Part shown: piece after piece, positions 28,397-36,630 of the stretch | How the letters are laid out: every line of letters begins with the position of its first letter | Position numbering within the stretch: the stretch's first letter is position 1 | Assembly (NCBI GenBank): GCA_013364255.1 | Contig: CP054936.1 | Location: 7,830,353 to 7,894,352 of the forward strand | DNA length: 64,000 nt | DNA from: Streptomyces seoulensis | Lineage (GTDB): Bacteria > Actinomycetota > Actinomycetes > Streptomycetales > Streptomycetaceae | Reading direction: 5' to 3' | Made by a program: the position numbers and the translations under genes | The notes under the pieces: generated by a model | Told to the model about the DNA's origin: nothing | Databases searched by the model: none | What the model saw: only the letters and a program-made list of their open reading frames with translations

Positions 28397-29199
28397 GCGC
28401 TCGCCTGCGCGGCATCGCACAGCAGACGGAGCAGATCGTCATGGCCGGCTCCTACCGCGCCGCCGACGGGCGTACGGTGCGGCTCGCCGCGGCCGTCGAG
28501 GCCGCGCGGGCCGGCACCCGTCTGCACGGGCCGGACCCGGTGGCCGTGCCGCGGTGGACGCCGGTCACCACGTCCGTGGAGGTCACGGGGGAGAGCAGCC
28601 TGGAGGCGGCCCGCCGGCTCCCCGGCCCGGTCGCGGTGCTCAACTTCGCCTCCGCCCGCAATCCCGGCGGCGGCTACCTCAACGGCGCGCAGGCCCAGGA
28701 AGAGGCCCTGTGCCGGGCCTCCGCGCTGTACACCTGCCTGCTCGGGGCCCGGCGGTTCTACGACCACCACCGCGCCCACCGTGACCCGTTCTACTCCGAC
28801 CGGGTGATTCACTCGCCCGCCGTCCCCGTCTTCCGCGACGACCGCGGCCGGCTGCTGGACGAGCCGTACACCGCGGGCTTCCTGACCGCGGCGGCGCCGA
28901 ACGCCGGAGTGGTCCTGCGCACCGCGCCGGAGCGCGCCGCCGCACTGCCGCGCGCGCTCGCGGTCCGCGCCGAACGGGTGCTGGAGACGGCCGCCGCGCA
29001 CGGCTACCGGCGGCTGGTGCTCGGGGCGTGGGGCTGCGGGGTGTTCCGCAACGACCCGGCGCGGGTGGCGGAGGCCTTCCGGACCCAGCTCGCCCCGGGC
29101 GGGCGGTTCGCGGACGCCTTCGAACAGGTGGTGTTCGGCGTGCTGGACCGCACCCCGGGGAGCGAGATCCGCTCGGCGTTCGAACGCACATTCGCCTGA
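28393..29199 (+). CDS. bacterial-type poly(ADP-ribose) glycohydrolase-like macrodomain (TIGR02452)
   Basis: 268-residue protein of the TIGR02452/DUF2263 family, whose characterised members are bacterial PARGs that remove ADP-ribose from proteins. The diagnostic signature GGGYLNGAQAQEE (GGG-X6-8-QEE, with catalytic Glu) is intact, preceded by VAVLNFASARNPG. Other motifs are FYSDRVIHSPAVPVFRDD and LVLGAWGCGVFRNDP. The start at ATG 28393 overlaps the 20-residue ORF stop. No ADP-ribosyltransferase or toxin gene is adjacent, so the target is unknown. Confidence 0.88.
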   Translation: MSARLRGIAQQTEQIVMAGSYRAADGRTVRLAAAVEAARAGTRLHGPDPVAVPRWTPVTTSVEVTGESSLEAARRLPGPVAVLNFASARNPGGGYLNGAQAQEEALCRASALYTCLLGARRFYDHHRAHRDPFYSDRVIHSPAVPVFRDDRGRLLDEPYTAGFLTAAAPNAGVVLRTAPERAAALPRALAVRAERVLETAAAHGYRRLVLGAWGCGVFRNDPARVAEAFRTQLAPGGRFADAFEQVVFGVLDRTPGSEIRSAFERTFA

Positions 29200-29274
29200 C
29201 GCCGGTCACCCATGCGGCCGACGCCCGCCCCCGGCGGCGGGGTGCGGTCGAGCGGCGCGGTCCGGCCCGGCCGG

Positions 29275-29721
29275 TCAGCGCCAGCCGTACCGCTCGCGCA
29301 GCCGGTGCACCACGGAGTCGAACCGCATCCGGTCCAGCGCGCACGCCTCCCGCCGCATGCCCTCCTCGTGCAGCCGCAGCACCCGGTCCACGGCCACCCA
29401 GGAGTCGCGCCCCGACCGGTCCCAGGGACCGCTCCCGATCGGCACCCACTCCCGCTCGCCGGCGTGCGCCTTGCTGGAGAGCTGGACCGCGAGGAAGGTG
29501 CCGGCGGCCTCCCGGGCCACCACCAGCACCGGACGGTCCTTGCCCCGCCCGTCGTTCTCCTCGAACGGCACCCAGGTCCAGACGATCTCGCCGGGGTCCG
29601 GGTCGCCGTCGTGGGCGGGCGCGTACTCGGTGCGCACCCGGCCGACCTCGCGCGGGTCGGCCTCGGTGGTGGCGCCGGGGCCGGAGCGGCCGGGGACGTT
29701 CTCATCGGTGAAGGCAGTCAT
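29275..29721 (-). CDS. PemK/MazF-family protein
   Basis: 148-residue protein with a MazF/PemK fold, the family of mRNA endonuclease toxins. Motifs: GEIVWTWVPFEENDGRGKDRPVLVVAR, LSSKAHAGEREWVPIG, SWVAVDRVLRLHEEG. An N-terminal 45-residue acidic/Gly extension is added to the core. No antitoxin gene is adjacent on either side, so it is either an orphan or a non-toxic relative. Starts at ATG 29721; convergent with the PARG-like gene. Confidence 0.8.
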   Translation of the reverse strand: MTAFTDENVPGRSGPGATTEADPREVGRVRTEYAPAHDGDPDPGEIVWTWVPFEENDGRGKDRPVLVVAREAAGTFLAVQLSSKAHAGEREWVPIGSGPWDRSGRDSWVAVDRVLRLHEEGMRREACALDRMRFDSVVHRLRERYGWR

Positions 29722-29813
29722 CCCGGCACCTTAGAACGTGCGCGCGCACGGCCGTACGGCGGGCGTACGGCGCCCAACTGCCGTACGCCCGCCGTGTCCT
29801 CGGCGCGCGACGG

Positions 29814-30389
29814 TCAGGAGGCCCCTCCGTGCGGGCGGATCCGCATGCCGGGGCGGCGACGGTGCACGGTCAGGTAGGAGAGGCCGTCCGCGCCGGCGGC
29901 GATGCTGCGGGTGGAGCCGTGCGGCAGCCAGACGGTGGCGCCCTCGGTCAGGCGCCGGGGCTCGTCCGCCGCGCCCGCGCCGAGGACGCCGTCGCCGCTG
30001 ACCACGAACAGCAGCACGTCCAGGTCCGGTTCGGCGTGCGGGGCGACGCGCCCGCCCGGGGCGAGCCGGACGAGGTTGGCGTCGAGCTGGCGTCCGGCCT
30101 CGGCGAGCTTCCACAGCACACCGCCGGGCAGCGGCGGGTCCGCGGCCAGCGCCCGGGCGTCGCACAGGACGCGCGGCTCGGGGGCCGGCTCCGGCCTCAC
30201 GCGAGGGTCGGTGTGCCCCGTCGGCCCCGTCGCTCCCGTCGGCCCCGTCGCTCCCGTCGGCCCCGTCGCTCCCGTCGGCTCCGTCGGTCCCGTGGCTGTC
30301 GTCGGCTCCGTGGCCTCCGTCGGCCCCGTCGCTCCCGTCGCTCCCGTCGGCTCTGTCGGTCCTGGCTCGTGTCCGGAGGGCGACGTCAT
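29814..30389 (-). CDS. cupin-domain protein with a collagen-like N-terminal repeat
   Basis: 191-residue protein. Residues about 10-58 are a collagen-like stretch of G-x-T / G-P-T-G-A-T triplets. Residues about 70-185 form a cupin barrel (LVRLAPGGRVAPHAEPDLDV, LLFVVSGDGVLG, LTEGATVWLPHGSTRSI). The His after GGRVAP and the later His match typical cupin metal positions loosely. There is no signal peptide, so the collagen-like part would be cytoplasmic. The DNA at about 30200-30350 is a 9/18-bp repeat and probably varies in length between strains. Start ATG 30389. Confidence 0.75.
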   Translation of the reverse strand: MTSPSGHEPGPTEPTGATGATGPTEATEPTTATGPTEPTGATGPTGATGPTGATGPTGHTDPRVRPEPAPEPRVLCDARALAADPPLPGGVLWKLAEAGRQLDANLVRLAPGGRVAPHAEPDLDVLLFVVSGDGVLGAGAADEPRRLTEGATVWLPHGSTRSIAAGADGLSYLTVHRRRPGMRIRPHGGAS

Positions 30390-30493
30390 GGTCCACCCCT
30401 CTCTCGCTCGGCTCGCCCGCCATTCTTCCAGGGCAGACGGTCATCCCCGGGCCGTCCGGGTGGCCGACGGGCCTCGTCCGGGCCGGTCGGCCC

Positions 30494-32002
30494 TCACCCT
30501 TCGTCCACCGGCACCTTCCGTGAGACGGGCGGGCCCGGGGCGACGACCGGGCCCGGCGCGGGCGAACTCCCCGTCCCGGCCGGGCCGTCGTGCCCTTGGC
30601 CGTCGTGGTTCATGGAGGACAGGAGCTGGCGGGCCAGGCCCAGTCCGGTGCCGCCCATGGTGAGCGCCTTGGCGAACAGGTCGGCCATCCCGTCGGCGCC
30701 GTTGAGCAGCACCATGTTGTCCACGTTGTTGAAGGCGGAGGCGCCCGCCTGGACGATCTCGGGCCAGTTCTCGGCGAGTTGCTGCGCGACCACCGCGTCC
30801 TGGTTCTCGGCGAGGGCCGCCGCCCGCGCCTTGATGGCCTCGGCCTCCGCCAGTCCCTTCGCCCGCAGCGCCTCGGCGTCCGCGAGGCCCTTCGCCTGCG
30901 CCGCGGCCGCCTCGGCCTCACCGGTGGCCCGGGTCGCCGCCGCCGACGCCGTGCCCCGGGTCTTGGTGGCCTCCGCCTCCGCGCCCGCCGCGGTCTTGAC
31001 CCGGGTCGCCTCGGCCGCCGCCGCGAGCTCCGTCTCCTTGGCCTTCGCCTGGGCGGCCGAGATCCGCGCGTCGCGCTCGGCCTCGGCCAGCGTGCGCTTC
31101 TCGTACGCCGTGGCGTCGGCCGGCTTGCGCACGTCCGCCTGGAGCTGCTGCTCGCGCCGGTGCGCCTCCAGCTCGGCGACCCGCGTCTCCTGGACGACGA
31201 CCTCCTGCCGGGCCGCCGCGTCCGCGAGGGGACCGGCCTGCCTGGCCTTGGCCGCCGCCTTGTCCCGCTCGGCCTGGTAGCCGGCCTGGAGGATCTCGCT
31301 GTCCCGGGTGGCCTCGGCCATCCGCGCGAACGACTGCTGCTCGGCCTCCGTGGCCAGGCGGTTGGCCTCCGCCTGCGCGATGCGCGCGTCCCGCTGCACG
31401 GCCGCCGCGTGCGGCATCGCCAGGTTCTGGATGTAGCCGGTCGGGTCCTCGATCTCGTGGATCTGCAACGAGTCCACGATCAGACCGAGCTTCTCCATCT
31501 CCGTACCGCAGGCCGCCCTGGTCTGGCCGGTCAGCTTCTCCCGGTCGCGGATCATGTCCTCCACCGTCAACCCGCCCACGATGGAACGCAGATGACCGGC
31601 GAAGACGTTGTGCACCCGCTCCGACATCAGCTTCTGCTGGTCCAGGAACCGGCGGGCGGCGTTGGCGATCGACACGAAGTCGTCGCCCACCTTGAAGATG
31701 ACCACGCCCCGCACCTTCAGCGGGATGCCCTGGTGGGTCACGCAGTCCACCTGCAGTTCGGTCTCGTTGAGGTCGAGCGAGAGCTTGCGCACCGCCTGCA
31801 CCCCGGGCAGCACCAGCGTGCCCCGCCCGGTCACGATCCGGAACCCCATGCCCTCCTCAAGGCCCTCGGTGCGGTGCGTGGAACCGGAGATGACCAGAGC
31901 CTCGTTGGGCTCGGCGACCCGCCACATCATCTTGAACAGACCGATCAGGACGAGAACGGCGGCGACCGCCGCTCCCGCCACGACGCCGACGACCATCGGC
32001 AT
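30494..32002 (-). CDS. flotillin / SPFH-domain membrane scaffold protein
   Basis: 502-residue flotillin-like protein of lipid microdomains. It has an N-terminal membrane segment (VVGVVAGAAVAAVLVLIGLF), an SPFH domain (about 30-200; NEALVISGSTHRTEG, LDLNETELQVDCVTHQGIPL, LTGQTRAACGTEMEKLGLIV), then a long Ala/Glu coiled coil (about 205-430) with many AEA repeats, and a Gly/Pro-rich tail. The ATG at 32002 follows AAGGGGG. The small NfeD-like gene upstream on the same strand gives the classic NfeD-flotillin pairing (YuaF/YuaG in Bacillus). Confidence 0.92.
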   Translation of the reverse strand: MPMVVGVVAGAAVAAVLVLIGLFKMMWRVAEPNEALVISGSTHRTEGLEEGMGFRIVTGRGTLVLPGVQAVRKLSLDLNETELQVDCVTHQGIPLKVRGVVIFKVGDDFVSIANAARRFLDQQKLMSERVHNVFAGHLRSIVGGLTVEDMIRDREKLTGQTRAACGTEMEKLGLIVDSLQIHEIEDPTGYIQNLAMPHAAAVQRDARIAQAEANRLATEAEQQSFARMAEATRDSEILQAGYQAERDKAAAKARQAGPLADAAARQEVVVQETRVAELEAHRREQQLQADVRKPADATAYEKRTLAEAERDARISAAQAKAKETELAAAAEATRVKTAAGAEAEATKTRGTASAAATRATGEAEAAAAQAKGLADAEALRAKGLAEAEAIKARAAALAENQDAVVAQQLAENWPEIVQAGASAFNNVDNMVLLNGADGMADLFAKALTMGGTGLGLARQLLSSMNHDGQGHDGPAGTGSSPAPGPVVAPGPPVSRKVPVDEG

Positions 32003-32136
32003 GCGCCCCCTTCGGGTTGGTGCCCGTCCGGCACCGAACGAAGGGAGTGTGCTCCTCGCCCGGCCCACCGTGAAGACACCGGCGCGTCCTTGCCGCAATC
32101 TTGACGCTCACGGCCCTCACCTGCGCGGAGGCGTGC

Positions 32137-32355
32137 TCAACCGCCGTACACGGCCTCGACGTACACGGTGCGCGGCGGCAGGTGTTCCACCACCAGCACC
32201 ACCGTGCCGCGCTCGAGGCGGGCCGCGCCGTCCGCCGGGTGGGCGAGGAAGTGCTCGGCGCCGCCGCGCACCCGGACGATCACCTCGCCGACCAGCCCCG
32301 GCCCGACCGTTCCGGTGACCCGACCCACGAGCCCGACCAACGACGCATCGCCCAT
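32137..32355 (-). CDS. small NfeD-like OB-fold protein
   Basis: 72-residue protein that resembles the soluble OB domain of NfeD proteins (LVGRVTGTVGPGLVGEVIVRVRGG, LERGTVVLVVEHLPPRTVYV). There is no membrane segment. It lies 134 bases upstream of the flotillin gene on the same strand, so it probably acts with it. The family call is by pattern and context. Confidence 0.65.
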   Translation of the reverse strand: MGDASLVGLVGRVTGTVGPGLVGEVIVRVRGGAEHFLAHPADGAARLERGTVVLVVEHLPPRTVYVEAVYGG

Positions 32356-32424
32356 GACCCCAGCCTACGGGCCCGCCCCGCCCGCCGTCCGCGATCGCGC
32401 ACGCCGCGGAGTCAGTCCGCGGAG

Positions 32425-33411
32425 TCAGCCCGCGGGGTCGGCCGTCGGCAGCCTGCGCAGCCAGGCCAGACGGGCGGCGGCCGCGCACCGCGACAGCGCC
32501 GCCTGCGGGGCGAGAGCGTCGAAACCGTGGAACCCGCCCGGCCAGACGTGGAGTTCGGCGACGCCGCCGCACTGCCAGATACGGGAGGCGTAGGCGACGA
32601 CCTCGTCGCGGAAGGTCTCGGCCGAGCCGACGTCGAGGAAGGCCGGGGGCAGGCCGGAGAGGTCCTCGGCGCGGGCCGGCGCGGCGTACGGCGACACGTC
32701 GGGGCCGCCGCGCCGGTCGCCGAGCAGCGCGCCCCACCCGGTCGCGTTGGCCGTACGGTCCCACATGTCGACCCCGGCCAACTGGCGCGCGGACAGCGAG
32801 TCGTTGCGGTCGTCGAGCATCGGGGACATCAGCAACTGCCCGACCGGACGCGGCCCTTCGCGATCCCGCAGCAGCAGCGTCAGCGCCGCGGCCAGACCGC
32901 CCCCCGCGCTCGCGCCGACCAGCACGATCCGCTCCGGGTCCGCGCCGAACTCCCCGGCGTGCTCCGCCGTCCAGAGCAGCCCCGCGTAGACGTCCTCGAC
33001 CGGCGCGGGATGCGGGTGCTCGGGCGCCAGCCGGTACTCCACCGACACCACGACCGCGTCCAGTTCCCGCGCCCAGTCCAGGGCCGTGTTCATCCCGACC
33101 TTGTTGCTGCCGAGGACCATGCCCCCGCCGTGCACGTAGTAGAGGACGGGCCGCGGCGCACCGGTGTCCGGCGCGGTGGGCCGGCAGACCAGCAGCGGGA
33201 CGCCGGGCGCGCCCGGCCGGCCGGGCGCCGTGCGGTCCGTCACCTCGAACGCGCCGTCCATGGTCAGGTCCAGCAGCTCGGGCAGCTCGGCGGCCGGACC
33301 GTGCCGGGCGGGCTCGATGTCGGCGGGGGTGAAGCGCGGCCGCGTCCGGTCCCCGACCTGCTCCAGCGCCGCGGCGAGCTCCGGGTCGAACGGCGGCGGT
33401 ACCGGCGTCAT
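32425..33411 (-). CDS. alpha/beta hydrolase, hormone-sensitive-lipase type esterase
   Basis: 328-residue esterase of family IV (HSL). Oxyanion motif HGGG in VLYYVHGGGMVLG; nucleophile motif GASAG; Asp in PPAFLDVGSAETFRDE; His in WPGGFHGF. The ATG at 33411 has GAGGGAG upstream. Cytoplasmic, no signal peptide. Short-chain ester or lactone substrates are typical of the family; the actual substrate is unknown. Confidence 0.9.
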   Translation of the reverse strand: MTPVPPPFDPELAAALEQVGDRTRPRFTPADIEPARHGPAAELPELLDLTMDGAFEVTDRTAPGRPGAPGVPLLVCRPTAPDTGAPRPVLYYVHGGGMVLGSNKVGMNTALDWARELDAVVVSVEYRLAPEHPHPAPVEDVYAGLLWTAEHAGEFGADPERIVLVGASAGGGLAAALTLLLRDREGPRPVGQLLMSPMLDDRNDSLSARQLAGVDMWDRTANATGWGALLGDRRGGPDVSPYAAPARAEDLSGLPPAFLDVGSAETFRDEVVAYASRIWQCGGVAELHVWPGGFHGFDALAPQAALSRCAAAARLAWLRRLPTADPAG

Positions 33412-33599
33412 GGCTGTCTCCCTCACATGGCCTCGCGGCGTACGGCGGCGCGTGCGCGGAGGCGTACGGCCATGCAAGCGCCTACCCGGTCCGGCCGCCT
33501 ACGCCACCGGCCTGCGGCCCATCGGGCGACGGCGTCGGGCGGCGGCGTCGGGTGACCGCGTCGAGCGAGCGCCGGTCCGGCAGCGGTCCGGGCAGCGCG

Positions 33600-33632
33600 A
33601 AGGGGCCGGAGCCACGGCGGCTCCGGCCCCTT
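33600..33632 (-). terminator. hairpin terminator after the FMN reductase gene
   Basis: A 14-bp perfect stem (33600-33613 with 33619-33632) and 5-base loop lie 57 bases past the reductase stop on the minus strand, between it and the esterase gene. Confidence 0.8.
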
Positions 33633-33689
33633 CGCCGGCCGTTGCGCCGCCCACGCCCGGACGGGCCGGGGCGGCACGGCCGCGGAGGA

Positions 33690-34253
33690 TCAGGCGGCGA
33701 CGGTCTCGCCGGCGTGGCCGTGCAGACGGGCGACGACCTCGGTCAGCTGCGCGGCGACCTCGGCGTCGTCGGCCGGGTGGGTCTCGGCGAAGCGGGTCAG
33801 GGAACCGGGGATGGACAGCTTGATGTCCTCGATGACCTTGCCGCCGGCGATGCCCACGGCCTTGCGGGTGTCGTCCTGCGCCCACACGCCGCCGTACTGG
33901 CCGAAGGCGGTGCCCACGACGGCGACGGGCTTGCCGCCGAAGGCGCCGGCGCCGTAGGGGCGGGACAGCCAGTCGATGGCGTTCTTCAGCACGGCCGGGA
34001 TGGTGCCGTTGTACTCGGGCGAGAAGAAGAGGAAGCCGTCGGCGGCCTGAGCGGCGGCGCGCAGCTGTGCGGCGGCCTCGGGGACGCTGCCCTCGACGTC
34101 GATGTCCTCGTTGTAGAACGGCACGTCGCCCAGACCGTCGAACACCTCCACCTCGGCGCCCTCGGGGGCGAGCTTCACCGCGGCCTCGGCGAGCTGGCGG
34201 TTGTGGGAACCGGCGCGGAGGCTGCCGACGAGGGCGAGGATGCGAACAGACAT
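33690..34253 (-). CDS. NADPH-dependent FMN reductase
   Basis: 187-residue flavodoxin-like NAD(P)H:FMN or quinone reductase. Motifs: LVGSLRAGSHNRQLAEAA (FMN phosphate loop) and PEYNGTIPAVLKNAIDW. The ATG at 34253 has GGAG twelve bases upstream. It is divergent from a TetR regulator, with two GGACC-N2-GGTCC palindromes between, so repression by that regulator is likely. Confidence 0.92.
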   Translation of the reverse strand: MSVRILALVGSLRAGSHNRQLAEAAVKLAPEGAEVEVFDGLGDVPFYNEDIDVEGSVPEAAAQLRAAAQAADGFLFFSPEYNGTIPAVLKNAIDWLSRPYGAGAFGGKPVAVVGTAFGQYGGVWAQDDTRKAVGIAGGKVIEDIKLSIPGSLTRFAETHPADDAEVAAQLTEVVARLHGHAGETVAA

Positions 34254-34326
34254 TTGGGGGACTCCAAGAGTGGAAAGGGGGACGTGAGGACCATGACAGC
34301 GCGGCAGCGCTGCCGGACCAACGATA

Positions 34327-34376
34327 CGGACCAAGGTCCGTTTAATTTTCTACCATCACAACCGGACCGTGGTCCA
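34327..34376. promoter_or_regulatory. twin palindromic TetR operators between FMN reductase and TetR genes
   Basis: Two related palindromes lie in the divergent spacer: CGGACCAAGGTCCG at 34327-34340 and GGACCGTGGTCC at 34364-34375, centres 36 bases apart. Both read GGACC-N2-GGTCC and both are flanked by TTTAA- or AGTTT-like bases. They are strong candidates for binding by the adjacent TetR protein, which would control both genes. Confidence 0.75.
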
Positions 34377-34405
34377 GTTTAGTCCCGATGCTTTACGCTG
34401 TGTTC

Positions 34406-35062
34406 ATGTCCAGCACCCTGCCGCCCTTTCCCGCCTCGCAGGGGCCCGCGGCGAAGACGCCGGTGATGGTCGAGTTCGGGGCCGGTGACGCCGACGGGCC
34501 CTGCCTGCGCGCGGACGCCGCCCGCAACCGCGCACGACTGCTGGACGCCGCCGCCCGCCTGGTCGCCGAGCACGGGGCCGCCGCCGTCACCATGGAGGCG
34601 GTGGCCGCCGCCGCCCAGGTGGGCAAGGGCACCGTCTTCCGCCGCTTCGGCGACCGTACCGGGCTGCTGACCGCGCTGCTCGACCACTCCGAGAAGAAGT
34701 TCCAGGCGTCCTTCCTCAGCGGCCCGCCGCCGCTCGGCCCCGGCGCGCCGGCGGTGGAGCGCCTGCGCGCGTTCGGCTGCGCCGCGCTGCGCCGCGCCGA
34801 CGCCGACCTGGAGCTCCAGCTCGCCGCCGAGCCGTGCCCGGACCGCCGATTCGTCGTGCCCGCCCGCCGGGTCCGCCACGGTCACGTGGTGCTCCTGCTG
34901 CGGCAGGCCGTCCCGGGCGCGGACGCCGAACTCCTCGCCCAGACGCTGATGGGCTACCTGGAACCCGCCCTGATCCACCACCTCACCCGGCAGTGCCACA
35001 TGCCGATGGAACGGCTCCAGGCCGGCTGGCGCGACCTGGTCGCCCGTCTGACCCGCACCTGA
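34406..35062 (+). CDS. TetR/AcrR-family repressor
   Basis: 218-residue TetR regulator (from ATG 34406; an ATG at 34388 is also in frame). The HTH is at about residues 42-85 (RNRARLLDAAARLVAEHGAA, MEAVAAAAQVGKGTVFRRFG). The C-terminal ligand domain contains GYLEPALIHHLTRQ. There is no ribosome-binding site ahead of either ATG, and a TTTACGCT element lies just upstream, so the message may be leaderless. It probably represses itself and the divergent FMN reductase through the two palindromes. Confidence 0.9.
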   Translation: MSSTLPPFPASQGPAAKTPVMVEFGAGDADGPCLRADAARNRARLLDAAARLVAEHGAAAVTMEAVAAAAQVGKGTVFRRFGDRTGLLTALLDHSEKKFQASFLSGPPPLGPGAPAVERLRAFGCAALRRADADLELQLAAEPCPDRRFVVPARRVRHGHVVLLLRQAVPGADAELLAQTLMGYLEPALIHHLTRQCHMPMERLQAGWRDLVARLTRT

Positions 35063-35231
35063 CGGAGCCGTCGGCGGTCGCCCCGCGGGCCGGCCCGAGC
35101 CCCTCGCCGGCCCGTGCGAGTCGGCTCACCAGCCCGTATGGGCAAGGGAGTTGGCCCTGCGGTCGGCAGGACCGGCCCGTTCCGCCCCGCCCGTCCGGCC
35201 CGCCGGGGCTTCTGCCAAGATGCGGTACGTC

Positions 35232-36266
35232 ATGGTGCAGATACCGAAACCCGCCGCGCCCGCGTCGAGCGCACCGCACTCGGTCCCCACGAGTGCCGAT
35301 GTGGCCCGTCTGGCCGGAGTGTCGCGCGCGACCGTCTCCTACGTCCTGAACAACACCGACGCCGTACGCATCAGCGAGCCGACCCGCCGCCGGGTCCGCG
35401 AGGCCGCCAGGGAACTCGGCTATGTGCCGCACGCCGCCGCGCGCAGCCTCCGGGCCGGACACAGCCGCATCGTCCTGATGCCCGCCCCGGCCGTCCCGGT
35501 GGGCCCGCTCTACAGCAGGTTCATCAACGATCTCCAGTGGGCGCTCGGCCGGCTGGACTACACCGTCGTCCAGCACGGCACCGTGGGCCTGCACGGCGTC
35601 GAGGCCGCCCGAGCCTGGGCCGAACTGCGGCCGGTCGCGGTCCTGGCGCCCGGCTCCGCGATCGGCGCCGAGGGGGTCGCGGTGCTCCGGCGCTCCGGCG
35701 CCCGCGCCGTCGTCACCCTCGGCCCCGAGGCCGTCGAGGGCGCCCACGCCCTGCTCATGGACCACGAGAGCGTCGGCCACCGGGCCGGCGCCCACCTGTA
35801 CGCCCGGGGCCGGCGCCGCATCGGCGTGGTCATGCCGGCCGAACGCGGCCTCGAACCGTTCTCCCGGCCCCGCCTGGCCGGCGTACGCCGCGCCCTGGAC
35901 GGCGTCGACGGCACCGTCACGGAACTGCCCCTCGGCTACGACGAGGAGTCCGCGGCCCGGCTCGCCGCCCGCTGGCGCGGCCTCGGCCTGGACGGCGTGT
36001 TCGCCTACAACGACGAGTACGCCATGCTGCTGATGCGCGCCCTCCAGGACGAGGGCGTCCGCATCCCCGAGGAGACGGCCGTGGTCGGCGCCGACGACCT
36101 GATGCTCGGCCGGCTGCTGCGGCCCCGGCTGAGCACCGTGCACGTCGACCTGCCCGCCGGCCGCGACCTGGCCGACCTGGTCGACCGCGCCGTACGCGAT
36201 CCCGCCGCCGCACCGGAGCGGCGTCCGGTGCTGGGCGCCACGATGGTCCACCGCGAATCCAGCTGA
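35232..36266 (+). CDS. LacI-family transcriptional regulator
   Basis: 344-residue LacI/GalR regulator. The HTH and hinge lie at residues about 20-75 (SADVARLAGVSRATVSYVLNN, RRRVREAARELGYVPHAAARSLR), followed by the periplasmic-binding-like ligand domain (YSRFINDLQWALGRLDY, GVFAYNDEYAMLLMRALQDEG, AVVGADDLMLGRLLRPRLSTV). Starts at 35220 and 35232 are both possible; 35232 gives MVQIPK. No transport or catabolic operon is adjacent, so its target is not evident. Confidence 0.9.
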   Translation: MVQIPKPAAPASSAPHSVPTSADVARLAGVSRATVSYVLNNTDAVRISEPTRRRVREAARELGYVPHAAARSLRAGHSRIVLMPAPAVPVGPLYSRFINDLQWALGRLDYTVVQHGTVGLHGVEAARAWAELRPVAVLAPGSAIGAEGVAVLRRSGARAVVTLGPEAVEGAHALLMDHESVGHRAGAHLYARGRRRIGVVMPAERGLEPFSRPRLAGVRRALDGVDGTVTELPLGYDEESAARLAARWRGLGLDGVFAYNDEYAMLLMRALQDEGVRIPEETAVVGADDLMLGRLLRPRLSTVHVDLPAGRDLADLVDRAVRDPAAAPERRPVLGATMVHRESS

Positions 36267-36374
36267 CCCCCGCGCTCCGCGCCCCCACTCTCACCTCTCA
36301 CACCGCCCCGCCCCCCACGAGGCACCCGCCCCCTACACGGCCCCGCGCCCCCCCACCACCAAAGCCCTGCCCCC

Positions 36375-36484
36375 TCACACAGCCCCGCGCGACCCCTCAC
36401 ACAGCCCCGCGCGACCCCTCACACAGCCCCGCGCGACCCCTCACACAGCCCCGCGCGACCCCTTACACAGCCCCGCGCGAGCGG
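36375..36484. repeat. 22-bp tandem repeat, five copies
   Basis: Five head-to-tail copies of a 22-bp unit (TCACACAGCCCCGCGCGACC plus two C) begin at 36375, 36397, 36419, 36441 and 36463. They are almost identical; the last has T for C near its start. The short period and absence of spacers exclude a CRISPR array. Probably a slippage-generated minisatellite useful for strain typing. Confidence 0.9.
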
Positions 36485-36530
36485 TACGCACCCCGCCCCA
36501 GGCCACACCCTCGGAGCGCCGACACGAAAA

Positions 36531-36562
36531 CGGGGTCCCTCCCGGATTCGGAAGGGACCCCG
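36531..36562 (-). terminator. hairpin terminator after thioredoxin
   Basis: A 10-bp stem (36531-36540 with 36553-36562), with an inner CCG/CGG pair, is followed on the minus strand by TTTTCG. It lies 68 bases after the thioredoxin stop and looks like a true intrinsic terminator. Confidence 0.8.
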
Positions 36563-36630
36563 CTCTACCGCCACTGGGCCGCCCGCTGCTCGCGTCATCG
36601 CGCCGGTGTGCCGCCGTCGCCGACGCGGCC

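Larger units (their letters stand above)
36267..36630. other. intergenic region with tandem repeats and a terminator
   Basis: This 364-base spacer lies between the convergent LacI and thioredoxin genes. It holds C-rich low-complexity DNA, a 22-bp tandem array and a hairpin (listed separately). No gene is credible here. Confidence 0.7.

Noticed and set aside
30200..30370. Intergenic tandem repeat
   Set aside because: The repeat lies inside the cupin gene in frame and encodes the collagen-like segment.
36375..36484. Possible CRISPR array or iteron origin
   Set aside because: Contiguous 22-bp units without spacers; no replication initiator gene nearby.
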